Source: Microcebus murinus (lineage: Eukaryota > Chordata > Mammalia > Primates > Cheirogaleidae). Taken from it: DNA of 64,000 nt. The stretch's first letter is position 1. Each line of letters opens with the position of its first letter. The notes under the pieces were generated by a model. The model saw only the letters and a program-made list of their open reading frames with translations, did no database searches and was not told where the DNA came from. Below are positions 24,772 to 37,075 of the stretch, piece after piece. Position numbers and translations under genes: made by a program. Where the stretch lies: assembly GCF_040939455.1 (NCBI RefSeq), contig NC_134119.1, positions 11,458,501 through 11,522,500 of the forward strand. The letters run 5' to 3'.

Positions 24772-26980
24772 GTGAGTGGGCCGGGCACGGTGGGCGGGGG
24801 GGCTGCCCTTCTCTCCGGAGCCTGAGGGGCTCGGCCAGGAGCATGGTTCAGGGCAGAGGCCGTAAACGGACAGTACATGAGCTGTCTCCTCCCCACAATT
24901 CTGTTTATTCGTGTGTCTTTTTAATGTGCGCTAACCTTTAAGGATCAGAAGAACGCACGTAAAAAGTCAGATTTCTGATGTCTTTTGAGATGATCGGGTC
25001 TGGCAGCAGGCTCTTCCCTCTGAGACTGGTGTCGGGTGCCACGCGCTGGACATTCCGTCCAGCGACCGTAGCTGCCCGTCTGCAGCTGCTGTGGCATGTT
25101 CAGAGCCTCGCGGCGGGAACTGGCTGAACCTCACTGTTCCCGGTCAGCTGCTGTGACGCCGGCGGGGGCCAAGAGCCTCACACGTTCTCTCCCTGGACCC
25201 CAGAGCCGCGGCCCCCAGGATTACAAACGGATTGGATCAGGGGTTAGGACATCTGCCCAGTCCGCTGTCTAGCCTGTATGTGATCATAAACCGAGTGACC
25301 TTTGGAATGTCTCTTTCCTCAACTGTAAAATGGGGGTTCTGATTATAAGCACATCCCAGGGGTGTCAGGATAAAGGAGTTGGATCCTTCTAAGTTCTTAA
25401 CCCACTGCCTGGCTCATTGTAGGCACTTGATAAATGTTAATTATTATCATAATTACTAATATCATCATTAATGTGCAGATATTATAATGATGTCATTGTT
25501 ACAGCGCTAAGTGAATGGGCACATTGCACTAACCTTTTGGCCTTAGTTTTCCCAACAACTGCAGTTCCGACCTCATCGAGTTTCTGAACAGATAAAAAGA
25601 GATAGTGGACGCTGAGCGCTTAGCAGGTGTCTGGCACATAGTGTTTCAATAAATTAGCTAATTTGTTGTTATTTTTATCTCACTTAATTGTCATGGCAAC
25701 CCTGGCAGGTAGTTATCAGTCTCAAACTGAGTCTATCCGTGTGAGGTATCTACATAATAATAATAACTAATAACAGATAAAAAACGGAGTCTAGACAAGT
25801 CGAATCACGTGCACGCCACGCTCCTCGGAAGCAGAGACGCCGGGATTCCGAGGCAGGTGCAGGCGCAGAACCCTCCCACCCCCAGGAATCCCGCAGCGTC
25901 CGAGCTGGAAAGATCCATCGACCTTTCCTCTCTTTGACCAGAGGGGGAACTGAGACCCAGAGTGGGAAAGAAGCCTGGCAAAGCCGTGCACACATAAGTG
26001 GCACAGCCCAGTCTCCTGTCCAGGGTGGATGTCCCTCGCTTCACCTGTTCAGTAAGGTTAAGGAATCCCTGCCGTGTGCTCAGCCCTCACCCGGGTGGGG
26101 TAGGGGCATAGTGATGGGACACAGAGTCGTAAAAGACACACTCCAGACTCTTGCGAACACGGGCAGTGGCATTAGATGTGACAGGTGGCAGGAGCCAGTT
26201 AACAGCCATCAGGCGGGCCCCACATTTCTGGGGGCGCCGATTACATCATAGACATGGCAGCTTTGCATATTCACAGTTCTCCAGGAGATGGCAGTAGAGA
26301 GCGCTCGTTCCCGAATCGTGGGTCTGTTAGGACGGTTCTCAGAGACGGCAGTAAAATGTCTTGGCAGAACGGTACCACCTGTCTCTAATCTCACGCAGGC
26401 ACCTGTGGGCTAGCAGCAGCCCTGGCCAGGACAGACAGCGGGGGTTCCAGGAGTTTGGAGGAAGGGGCAGGGGATGGGTGTGGGCAGGAGGGACCAGAAG
26501 AGCCACTGTTTTCACCAGCACAAGCTCAGCTCTGCTGCTGTGACAGGGGCTGCCAGTGTCCCTGGCTTCTACCTGCACAGGTTCAGTTCCTACTCACACT
26601 GCATTGGCTGTGGGTTTGGGGGGCTTCTCCCCTCCACGCAGGGACTCGAGGGCCAGCCTCTCTCCATCTTTCGGCTCCACCATCTCAACGTGAAGCCAGG
26701 CGGGAGGGACGGCTGGAGAGTCAGTCACACGCCGGCTCTTAAATGCTTTGATGGGGAAGTGACTCATGACACTTCCGCTCAGAGCCCGTTAGCTGGAAGT
26801 CACCTGCTGGCCTGTCTGACCCTACGAGGTGCTGGCACAGGTGCAGGAGCAGCAAATGCCTTTGCTCTCCCCTCTCTCTCCCCTCCTCCCTTTTCCCAAA
26901 GTGGGAGTTGGGGTCGGACTCAGAAGGAAGCCATGGTTCCCCTGCCTTGTTCTCACACCTTCCACGCCACCTCTCTGCAG
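24772..26980 (+). other. PTGIS: PTGIS intron 9
   Basis: This 2.2-kb intron has a sense MIR relic (about 25250-25450), AT-rich stretches near 25430-25530 and 25750-25790, and an antisense MIR core near 25920-26010. The remainder looks unique. Confidence 0.8.
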
Positions 26981-27125
26981 ATTTGTGTTCCTCGTGCTGG
27001 TGCACCTGGACCTGGAGCTGATCGGCGCGGACGTGGAGGTGCCCGAGTTTGACCTCAGCAGGTACGGCTTCGGGCTCATGCAGCCGGAGCACGACGTGCC
27101 CGTCCGGTACCGCATCCGGCCGTGA
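26981..27125 (+). CDS. PTGIS: PTGIS exon 10, coding part
   Basis: The exon completes Gln453 and encodes residues 454-500, followed by the TGA stop at 27123-27125. The C-terminus ends in [18 protein letters not shown], essentially the human C-terminus, and includes helix L and the beta-4 region that lines the active site. The acceptor is CTCTGCAG ending at 26980. Confidence 0.97.
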
Positions 27126-28307
27126 GAGTGGGCCCCTGCGCCCCTCCGCCGGCCCGCCCCAGCCCCCCGCTCCCCCTGTCTGCACTGGGCCTGGGAGTGG
27201 GTGCCAGCGTCACCACTTCCCCGTTCCTCTCCCAGAAGGCTGTGGCCGGGGAGGGGAGAGGGGAAGCCGAGAGAGGCGAGCGCAGAAGAGACCTGAGAAG
27301 CTCTGCGGAGTCTCTGCTGGGAAGTCTCGGCTCCCAGGTCACGCCTCTCTGCTTCCAGCTCGCCATGCCTGTGCTCCGCACAGGAGCGAGCATGGACAAG
27401 GCAGGACTAGGAGCCCTCACTGCTGTGCCCCCAGTTCCCAGAGCCGTCGCCTCCCGAGTCCTTAACAACTGGTGTGCTCCAGGCCTCGTGCAGCGGGAGC
27501 AGGTGCTGGCCACAGAGGGGCCACTCGGAACCTAGCATTGAAATGACTCTGTCCCCCAGTTACTATGAAGTTAGCTAAAGCCAAAGGAGTCCCTTAGCAT
27601 ATCCGCTTCCCTGGGTGCCCCATCCACTGGGCACTTCCACGTTGCTCTTTCCACACTGAGACTTGAGAAAATGCAGGAGGGTTCCCGAGGCCGGGCGCCC
27701 TCTGAACACTGTTGTAAAGTTACTGGCGCCAGGTGGCATGGGCTTTCCCGGCGTCAAGAGACTCGGGTGGAGAGCTAAGGAGACGCAGCCCTGATGGGAC
27801 AGCTCCCGGACTGGGCCGGCCATCGCAGAGGAGGTGCCGAGGTCATCCACGCTAGCAAGGAAGCTCCAGCGCCCGGCAGGCGTGTTTTGTTTGGCCTTCA
27901 CCTGAAAAAAATTACCTTAGTTGTGATCGTCTGTGGGGGAGTTGATTCAAAATGTCCGGCTTCTCTTGAAAACTTGGTAGATCTGGCCACACGGGGCCAT
28001 GTCACCAGAGGTAACCACTGGCCAGAGCTGAGTGGCAGCTGTGGGGCAGGTGCCCTCTGGCTCCCCAGGGTTCTCACGTGGTCTGACTCTCCATTCACAG
28101 TCACTCCTGGCCCTGAAGGCATTTGAGTTCGAGACCCTGTTCTAACTCTTAGAAGTGATATCGTAGGAGGTGGCGGGGACCAGCTGATTGATCTAAAGAC
28201 CGATCGTCCATCGCAGCCTGGGTGCACCACCCTTTGAACAAACAGATCGGTGATGAAAACTTGCCTTTGCTTCCGTGTTAGAAAAAAGCAGCTTAAAGAG
28301 AAAAATT

Positions 28308-28461
28308 GGCTGGGCATACTGGCTCACACCTGTAATTCCAGTGACTTAAGAGGCTGAGGCAGGAGGATGGCTTGAACCCAGGAGTAGTTGGAGGCTGCAG
28401 TGAGCTATGATCCAGCCTGGGCAAGAGAGTGAGACCCTGTCTCTTAAAAAAAAAAAAAAAA
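28308..28461 (+). repeat. Alu-type monomer SINE in 3' UTR region
   Basis: A single 7SL-derived arm ('ggctgggcatactggctcac' through 'gagaccctgtctctt') ends in an A tract of about 16. It is monomeric or internally deleted. Confidence 0.85.
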
Positions 28462-29524
28462 GATAGAGAAAGAAATTGCCCACAAACCTTTAGTATGATG
28501 GTAAATAATGTGTTTTTATTAATATTAGGTCCTGTTTATTGAGTATGCTTTAAATGCCTATAATGGGCACAGTAGACATAGCATCTCTACTCCTCCCAGC
28601 ATCTCTGTGGAGAGAGGATGGTTATGCCCACTTTACAGATGAGAAAACAGACTCAGAAAGGTGCAGTGACTTGCCCGGGATCACACAGCTTGTAAGCTCG
28701 TAGAACTCAGCAAACATACTTACTGTCTCAGGAGCACATGCTGGATGGGCAGCTCTCTCTTCTCGGGGGGCGGGGGCAGCTCTCTTTGACTTGGGAGGGC
28801 TGATGGAGCCAGAGGCACCCAGCCTGGCTGCATCTCATCAGACACAGACACACGCACACAACAAAGTCCTTCTGGCTTCAGCTGGAGGGAGAGGAGAGGA
28901 CCCGCGACCTCTGAATGTTCCAAAGGCTTGTCTCTTTCAGAGCAGTGCTGGGGCTTGGGGGCTTCCCTGGCCCTCAGCCTCTAGGCACCCCCGGATTCCC
29001 AGACAGACACTGTGATTGGCAGGAGGCGGGATATCCCCAGGGAAACCCATCTTCACGCCTGGGTGACCCCCGCTGCCGCCTGCTTCTTAACTCTGCAGGA
29101 AATCAGAGCTGGCAGCCTCCTGTGGGAGGACAGAGCCGGTTTCCATGGCAACCCTCAGCTGCCTCATCAGTGGCTTGGAAGGGAAGGAAGAAAGTGCCAG
29201 CAGAAATAGCTATGAAGGTCTCGCAGGTTGCAATCCTGCTGTGCTGGGGGAAAGCCCTTCCGACTTCCCCCTTCCAAATCAGGCTGGGTTGTCACTGAGA
29301 CTAGATTCTCACCTACCTTCAAAGAAGGGCCAATTCCCTTTAAAGGTGGCACCTCCTTGGAGCCACGATCATTAGTGAATCACTCGAGGAAAAGACGGTT
29401 CTCCCACCAGGCAGCTCCAGCTGGCACCTGATACTGAAGTACGGCTCAGGAGGCAGTGATTTTTTATAAGCCTGCCCTTGTTTTAATCTTTATTATTTTT
29501 TTTATTTTTTTCTCCCTTAGAAAA

Positions 29525-29530
29525 AATAAA
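29525..29530 (+). terminator. PTGIS: Candidate poly(A) signal AATAAA
   Basis: A canonical hexamer lies 2.4 kb after the stop in an A-rich context, with a GA-rich stretch downstream. There is no clear GU-rich element within 40 bases. Confidence 0.3.
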
Positions 29531-29877
29531 CTATAGAGAAAAGAGAGAGAGAGATGAGTGGATCAGCTACTTGCTGCAGGTTGGTTAGGAAGGTACCTAT
29601 ATAACATCATCGTATTTCCTCGTACCTTGTTTAAGAATCACAAAATTGCAGGACATGTGCTAGAAATATTCTTAGGTTGACCTAATGAGGTGTTTTCTTA
29701 ACATCATTATCATTATTATTTGCTGTATTTTACATTGTTGTTTACTAAATATTCTCCTTTAGAAACAGACTTGCTTTTTAAGCTTAAATTTGTAGGAAAA
29801 GGGAACTTTTTTTCGATTGTTGCCAGTAACGGACAACATGTATCACTCGCTGCCAAAAATAGAAGGAGGCTGTGAAA

Positions 29878-29883
29878 AATAAA
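29878..29883 (+). terminator. PTGIS: Candidate poly(A) signal AATAAA
   Basis: A canonical hexamer is followed within 20 bases by a 'gagtggtggtgg' G/U-rich stretch, which suits a cleavage site. This is the better of the two AATAAA candidates. Confidence 0.35.
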
Positions 29884-30796
29884 TTTGCTAGAGTGGTGGT
29901 GGAGGGGGCTCCATGCTGGTGTCGCCAAGGCTCAGAGCCTTAGAGCTGTCTCCGCTGGGTTAGGAAATGAGATGAGCAAGTGTTAGATTGCCTTAAGGCC
30001 ACACTGGCATCTCCCTGGCTCTCCAGGGCAGAGGAGGAGTAAGTTGCTCACCACACGGGCCACCCAGAGCCACCTCCCCCACCAGTGGGCCCCCACACAC
30101 ACACACCAGGGAGCTGGTGATATCTTACCTGCCCGTTCTCCAGGTAGAGAAACAGGCTCTGAGAGTCCAAATGTCTTGTCTAAAGTCATTGATTTTGATG
30201 ATTTTTTTTTATAAACAGTGTTTCCTGAGTAGCAGTGATTGTTATGGCTATTTTAATGAAGAGTTCTATTTTCATATAACATTGTCGAGTGGAAACATGC
30301 AGAAATCTATTAAACTGTCCTTGTTTGTGGAACTGCCTCCGAGTGTGATTCCGATGGAGGGAGTCGGCCGTGTCTGAGATGATGAGGTTGGCTCCTGGGC
30401 TGGGAGCACAGAGCACATACTCTGTGCCCGGCCCTGCAGGGCCTCTCACTGACAGAATCAAGTCACACCTCCACCCATCTGCCAAGGCATGTGTTGTTAT
30501 CCCCATTTTCACAGAGGAAGAAACCGAGGGTCAGGGAGGTGAAGTGGCTCACCCAAGGTCAGTTAGCTAAGAAGTAGTAGACTCAGGATTCCAATGCAGG
30601 CTTGTCTGCCCCTTGAGACACTTCCGTTGGTGATGCTCTTGGTGGCAGTGAAGGCACTGGCACCCATAGAGGACCTTGGGGTGGAGGGTCACAAGCAGAT
30701 AACACAAAAGATCTCTTATAAATTCACTGGATATCTTCCAAGCTCCATCAGAATGCATGCATTTGCTTTAGGATAAAAAAAGAAAGGGTAAAGTTG

Positions 30797-30802
30797 ATTA
30801 AA
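30797..30802 (+). terminator. PTGIS: Candidate distal poly(A) signal ATTAAA
   Basis: The common variant hexamer has a U-rich run ('aattgtttttttct') about 30 bases downstream. This position would give a 3' UTR of about 3.7 kb, close to what is expected from the long human transcript. Confidence 0.3.
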
Positions 30803-31012
30803 TTAGCTCTGTGAACAATGAAAGGGGGGGAATTGTTTTTTTCTCAAAGCTTGGAGTAAAATTATGCCCCAGGGCAGATGTCATTATCAGTTTCCTCATC
30901 TGGGGTTATGGAGGCACATCCGGTGGGACTGGGTGGGACTGGATTTGGCCGTGTGGGGCAGACTTCTCAGTCACACGACAGCATTTTATAGTTTAAAGTG
31001 TTTTTGGGGGGC

Positions 31013-31333
<321 letters not shown>

Positions 31334-31894
31334 TAAAGTGTTTACATTCAAAAGAGCAGACATTTTTTTCTCTCTAAAGCAGATACAGGAGACCAGAGGT
31401 AGTGTGTGGCATCTCCACAGTCACCACATTTCTGGTATTGCTAGCATCTATAACCAGTGCTTTCCACGCAGGGCTGCTTAAGCTCCAGCCATTTTGTTCA
31501 CATTCCAACCAGCAGGAAGGAGGGAGGAGCAAACAGGAGAAAAGCTTGCTTTCATCCCATTGGTCAGAATGTAGTCACATGACCCCCTCTTGCTGCATGG
31601 AAGGCTGGGAAATGTAGTCTTTCCAGAACATCAGTGTGTGCCCCCAGAGAGGCACCATAGCCCAGCTTGAGAAGCACTGCATTCTGCTCTCCTGCTTACC
31701 AGTCATGGTCTGAGCCACTTGGCATGGCCAGAGGGACAGAGCTTGGCTTTCCTGAGCCGTTGGCTTTACATTCTAGGTTCTAGGGGCCTGCAGCTCCAAG
31801 ACTTTGGCCTTTCATGCCCTTCTACCATTGATGTTAACAGAAGGATTCTAGCATTTCATTTTGCCAGATAAGGATATTAAGAAATATTTCTGTA

Positions 31895-32165
31895 GGTTGG
31901 GCATTGTGACTCATGACTGTAATCCCATTATTTGGGGAGGCCAAGGCGGGAGGATCACTTGAGGTGAGGAGACCAGCCTGGGCAACTCCATCTCTACAAA
32001 AAATTTTTAAAAATTTGCTGGGTGTGGTGGCATGCACTTGTAGTCCCAGCTATTTGGAAGGCTGAGGCAGGAGGATTGCTTGAGCCTAGGAGTTTGAAGT
32101 TACAGTTAGCTATGATGACACCACGGCACTCCAGCTTGGGCAACAGAGCAAGACTCTGTCTCTAA
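31895..32165 (+). repeat. Older dimeric Alu
   Basis: Two arms are joined by an A-rich linker ('tacaaaaaatttttaaaaat'). It is diverged and lacks the lemur linker insertion. The tail is replaced by a GGGGTCGGGG-like stretch. Confidence 0.88.
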
Positions 32166-32279
32166 GGGGTCGGGGGAGGGAAAGAAGAAGAAATAGATCT
32201 GTCATTTACTTCCACAGACAGTTCAATCTCCCAAAAGCAGAAAGATAGGTTCCATATCAGAATTAACACAGCCACTCCC

Positions 32280-32718
32280 TCAAAAATTGATATTGAATAG
32301 CCCTAAAGGTGGAAACAACTCAAAAGTTCATTAACTAATGAATCGATAGACAAAATGTGGTATGTCCATATGAAGAATAGTATTTGACAATAAAAAGGAA
32401 TGCAGTATTGATACATGGCACATGAATTAACCTTGAAAACATTATGCTAAGTGAAAGAAGCCGGTCACAAAAGGCCACATATTATATGACTCCATTTATA
32501 TGAAATGTCCAGAATAAGCAAATCTGTAGAGTCAAAAAGTAGATTAATGGTTGCCAGGGAGGGAGTGGATGGGAAGAAATAGAGAGTGACTACTAATGAA
32601 ATCTAAAATTGACCATGGCGATCGTTGCACACCTCTGTGTATATACTAAAAACAATCGAATTGTACACTTTAAATGGGTGAATTTTATAGTATATGAATT
32701 ATATCTTAATAAAGCTGC
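32280..32718 (+). repeat. Old LINE-1 3' end (L1M-type)
   Basis: The sense 3' end reads 'gacaaaatgtggtatgtcca', 'accttgaaaacattatgcta', 'ttgtacactttaaatgggtg', 'atatcttaataaagctg'. It is non-coding. Confidence 0.85.
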
Positions 32719-32734
32719 TGTGTATTTTTTAAAA

Positions 32735-33680
32735 ATAAATATTTTGAGCACCTCACATGTGCCAGGCACCGTTGTAGACAACAGGGGCCCCACAGTGAGT
32801 AAAATGAACAAAAAAAAAATCCTTGTCTTCATGGCATTGACCTTCTCATGGAGGAGACAGCAATAAACTAGGTAAATAAGACATTAAGTAAGTCAGATGG
32901 TGACAAGTGCCTCAGAGAAGAATAGGAGGGTTGGGAAGTGCAATTTTTAATAGGGTGGGCAGGGACGGCCTCCCTGGGGGACAGTTTGAACAGAAACTCA
33001 AGGAAATGAGGGGAGCAAACCATTTGGATATCTGAAGGAAGAACGTTCCAGAGAGATGTGGACAATGCAAAAATGGGAAGCTCCCGGCAGGTTCCAAGAA
33101 CAGAGGAGGCCAGTGTGGCCAGGAGCTGTGGGGGCTCTGGGTAGAGGGGGTTGTGCTCTGGCGTGTTCTGGCGGGATCCGTCTCACTGTGTGTGTGGGGA
33201 GTGGGCTTCGGAAAGAGGGGACACTGCCCGTCCAGGCAAGGTCTCTGCCCTCATAGTTGTCACGTTCAGGCAGAAGGGAACGTCAAAGAGGAGCAAATCA
33301 GCGCGCACACGTGTCAGGTGCGGAGGAGGGTGGTGGAGACTGGCAAACGGCAGGATGTGATGCCATGCAATGGTGGCACGGAGTGGGAGATGCCAGGGCC
33401 GTGGAAACAGGGAGTCTCCAGGCAGGTGGCATGTGAGCTGAAGTCAGAATGACAAGTATCATCCTTGCAAAGGACCAGGGGAAGAACATTCCAAGAAAAA
33501 GAAGAGCAAATGCAAAGACTCTAAGTAAGAGGTTTGGTGTGTTAGAGAGACGGTGAGCGCCCAGGGGGCTGAGGCTGGGTGTTGGGGCAGCCAGGGAGGC
33601 TCCAGGAGCACGTCGTCTCTGTCGGGCGTGGCCAGGAGGCTGGTCTGTGTGAAGTGCCCTGGGTTTAAGTAGGGAAGTAA
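32735..33680 (-). repeat. L2 LINE fragment (antisense)
   Basis: A long antisense L2 begins at the reverse of the L2 terminus ('gagcacctcacatgtgccag'). It runs through 'cagggacggcctccctggg' and 'ggaggccagtgtggccagg'. Confidence 0.75.
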
Positions 33681-33730
33681 ACCACTGTGCTATAAACGGA
33701 ATCAACGTAGCTTCACGAAAGCCAAGTTCT

Positions 33731-34016
33731 AGGCCTAGATTTCACCTGTAATCTCAGAACCTTGGGAGGCCAAGGCAGGAGGACCCCTTGAGGCCAGGAG
33801 TTTGAGACCAGCCTGAGCTACATAGTGAGAGCTTGTTTCTAAAAAAAATACAAAAATTAGCCAGGCATGGTGACACGCACCTGTAGTCCCAGCTACTCAG
33901 GAGGCTGAGGCAGGAGGATTGATCGGGCCCAGGAGTTTGAGGTTACAGTGAGCTAAGGAGATGCCACTGCATTCTAGCCTGGGTGACAGAGCAAGACCCT
34001 ATCTTAGAAAAAAAAA
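33731..34016 (+). repeat. Older dimeric Alu
   Basis: The 5' end is truncated and both arms are present ('gaggccaggagtttgagacc' and 'aggagtttgaggttacagtg'), ending in an A tract at 34008-34016. Confidence 0.9.
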
Positions 34017-34286
34017 TCTAGTTCCATCGTCCTTTCTTTCCCTCTCATTTCACAACGGAGCAGGGAACACTGTAACCCCTCACTGCCCGGCGTTGGAGGA
34101 TGTCCCAGGGTGTGTCTGCGGGAAGCAGAGGTGGTGAATGGGGGCATTGGCAGTGTGCTGTCCTGTTGCTGGGACCTTCCCCAGGACTTCAGGGTGGGCT
34201 GGGAGAGACAAGGCAGGTGCACCCACATTATGCAGACCCGGAAAGGTGACCTTTGGGGCATCTGGGTCCTTGGGGTGAACGGGGCT

Positions 34287-34317
34287 TTCCTCTGTGACTT
34301 TCCTCTGTGACTTTCCA
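34287..34317 (+). repeat. 15-bp tandem duplication
   Basis: The unit 'ctttcctctgtga' plus two bases occurs twice head to tail. It is a small local duplication. Confidence 0.75.
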
Positions 34318-35014
34318 GTGACTGGGCCAGTGGTGGTCATGTGACCCAGCACTGGCCACTGAGGTGGCTGGGAAAGTCTGTGGGACTTCAGAAATGTGGG
34401 ACATGTTCCTCCTTCCTCTCTCTTGGAGCAGTCATGTGAGAACCTGACCATGGCAGTCGTCTTGTGGTCATGAGGACAAGAGACTCTCCCAGAAATCAAC
34501 CAAGAATCACGAGGCCTCTAAGCTGCTGCCGTGACAGACCGTGGCTTCTGGATTGTGTGTTAAATGAGATAATAAATGTCACCACTGCTCATACTCTACC
34601 TAGAGGCCGTATCCCATGGTGGGTAGGGCGTGGGCTCTGCCTGAGTTTGCATCTCGGCTGAGCCACTCAGCACCAGGGCGACTGGGGCACTTCTCCGAGC
34701 TCCAGCTTCTTCGCTGGTGAAATGGGGTAACGGATAATAGTAACATCTCCCTCGTGGGGTTCTCGTGAGCATTAAATGAGCGAATATTGTCATTTATAGT
34801 CAGTGGAGGAGACCGAAAAATGAACATGCTAAGTAGCCTCCTAATAGTTTCCCAGAAGAAAGAGACACGGACTCAGGCTAGGAGGAGGTTAGGGAAGGCG
34901 ACACTGGATACGGGTTCTGAAAAATGAATAGGAGTTCGCCATGCACGGAAAAGAAGACCGTTGGGGCTGGAGAAGGATTCTAAGCAGTGCAAATAGCAGC
35001 AGCGGAGACCCCGC

Positions 35015-35550
35015 ATCAGTCATCCGTTGCTGTGCAACAAACAACCCCGAAACGTAGCAACTTAACACAGAACCATTTTATTATTTCTCATGGCTGTGTG
35101 GGTTGACAGGGGCTTACCGCTGGATGGCTCTTCTGCTGGTCTCACTCGGGTCACTCAGGTAGCTGTGGTCGGACGTCAGGTGAGGCCAGAACACGCGCCA
35201 TGCTTCACTCGCATGTCTGGTGCCTTGGTTGGGCTGGCTGTAACAGCGGGGTGGCCGAGCCCGTCTCTCCATGTAATTCTGGGGCTGCTCACTCTCTGTG
35301 CCCCCTCTCCACGTGGTCTCTTACAGCAGGTGCCCAGGCTGCCTACGTGGTGGCTCAGGGCTCCCAAAAGCACAAAAGCAGAAGCTGCCAGACCTCCCAA
35401 AGGCTTAGGCCTGGAACTGGCCTCACTGTCACCACGCTCTACTGGTAAGTGCAAGACACAAGGCCAAACCCAGAGGCCATGTGGAAGGGGCCTGAGCAAA
35501 GGCATGAATGCGAGGGGACACGTTCACTGGGGGCCATCTTTGGGAACTGG
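35015..35550 (+). repeat. Dispersed repeat of unassigned family, copy 2
   Basis: It shares the 'gttgctgtgcaacaaacaac' start, 'ttattatttctcatggctgt' and 'ggcttaggcctggaactggc' with the family seen at 22120. The ORF of 218 codons crossing it is a chance reading. Confidence 0.5.
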
Positions 35551-35689
35551 CTGCCACCGGGCCAGAGGTGGGTGTGGAAAGGGCAGGGTGTGGGGAAGCC
35601 GGAGACATGCCCTGTGCCCTGCGCCCCCCGGGCCATGTGAGGGGAGAGGCGCGGGGGAGCGTGTGCTCAGTGAACCAGCGGCCTCTGCG

Positions 35690-35890
35690 GTTCGTCTGTG
35701 GATCTTGTCCTTTGTCTTGGCAAGGAGAAGTCATGAAGGATTATAAACAGGGGAGTGACATGCTCAGACTTGAGCCTTTCAAAGTCCCCCCTAGAGGCTG
35801 GTGGAGGCTGGCTTAGAGGGGGATGAAGCAGGGGGAGAGGGGCGAGAGAGGAGGCAGACGAGCTGAGGACTGGGTGGACAAGGGCAGCGG
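35690..35890 (-). repeat. L2 LINE fragment (antisense)
   Basis: It contains 'aaacaggggagtgacatgct' and following antisense L2 text. It is short and diverged. Confidence 0.5.
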
Positions 35891-36372
35891 AGAGGGGGCA
35901 GGAGAGACAGCAGTCCCCAGAGGGCGGGAGAGCTGGGTTTCAATGAAATATTATCTCAGGAGGATCAGTTAATTAGCTCTTGATCTCTGTGGCTTTGATT
36001 TCCTCCTCTTGCTGACTCGCCCCTTTTCCATCGCATCTCGGAGTTCCCAGGCTCTTCGGGCGGGGGTGGGGGGAAGAGATATTAGTTTACCTCTAATTGC
36101 TCTGCTGGAAGCGTGTGCCTCCGTCCGTCCCTGCCCTGCGTTCCATCAGTAATTGGCCGCAGACCCTGGAAGTCAATGGCTTTGAAAGTCCTGGCCACAA
36201 AGAGGCAGACTGGGCCACATGCAGGTTTATCTGTCTCTGTGGGGACCTCTGGTGGGGCCCACATTTCCTCCTAGGGAGGGAGCCCAAGAGACCATGCCCG
36301 GGATCAGCACAGAGCATCACTCCAAACATTAGGTGATGGCTGGGTGGGGATGGCTGGGTGCGCGGGCGGATT

Positions 36373-36549
36373 CATGGATGGGTGGGTGGATGGATGGATG
36401 GATGGGTGGATGGATGGATGGATGGATGGATGGATGGATGGATGGATGGATGGATGGATGGATGGGTGGATGGATGGATGGATGGATGGATGGGTGGATG
36501 GGTGGGTGGATGGATGGATGGATGGGTGGATGGATGGATGGATGGATGA
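36373..36549 (+). repeat. GGAT tetranucleotide array
   Basis: About 44 GATG/GGTG units lie in tandem, with a decayed tail of irregular gatgg repeats to about 36870. It is the same motif class as the PTGIS intron 4 array but on the opposite strand and far shorter. Confidence 0.95.
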
Positions 36550-36870
36550 GTGAGGGATTGAGAGATGCATTAATATTAGGGGTGGATGAGTGATTGAGTG
36601 GATGGTTGAGTGGGTGAATGGGCAGATAGATGGATGGGTAGAAAGACAGATGGCATATGGATGGGTGGATGGATGGATAAATTGGTAGACGGGTGGATGA
36701 GTGGGTGGAAAGATTGATAGTGGATGGAATATATGAATGAATTGAAAGAAAGATGGATGAGTGAGTGGGCGAGTGGATGGAGAGAGTGGTTAGATGGACG
36801 GGTGAGTGGGTAATTCCATCATTTAGTGGCTGACTATATGGATGGATGAGGGGATGATTAGGTTGATGGA
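36550..36870 (+). repeat. Degenerate tail of GGAT array
   Basis: Frequent gatggatg, gagtgggtg and tggatg motifs with many substitutions and indels are consistent with an old, shrinking edge of the array. Confidence 0.75.
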
Positions 36871-36930
36871 TAGGTGATAGGAAAAAAATAGAGAGTTGGA
36901 TAAATGTTTGGGTCGATCAGAAAACTAGGC

Positions 36931-37075
36931 TCAGCTGGGAGCAGTAGCACATGCCAATAGTCTAGGCTACTCGGGAGGCTGAGGCAGGAGGATCACTTGA
37001 ACCCCCAGGAGTTTAAGGCCAGCCTGGACAACAAAGTGAGATCCCATCTCTAAAAATTTTTTTTCTTTTTAATTT
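36931..37075 (+). repeat. Alu-type monomer SINE
   Basis: A single arm with 'gaggctgaggcaggaggatc' and 'ggccagcctggacaacaaag' is followed by T- and A-rich tracts and by A-rich simple sequence to about 37143. Confidence 0.85.

Larger units (their letters stand above)
27126..30850 (+). other. PTGIS: PTGIS 3' UTR (end uncertain)
   Basis: The sequence after the stop has no further conserved exon. Human PTGIS has a 3' UTR of several kilobases, so a long one is expected here. It contains an Alu-type monomer (28308-28461) and an antisense MIR (about 28560-28700). Poly(A) signal candidates are AATAAA at 29525 and 29878 and ATTAAA at 30797. Which one is used is not decidable from sequence. Confidence 0.5.

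Noticed and set aside
35090..35746. 218-codon sense ORF
   Set aside because: It crosses an old dispersed repeat and an antisense L2 boundary. Composition and repeat content explain it, and no domain is seen.
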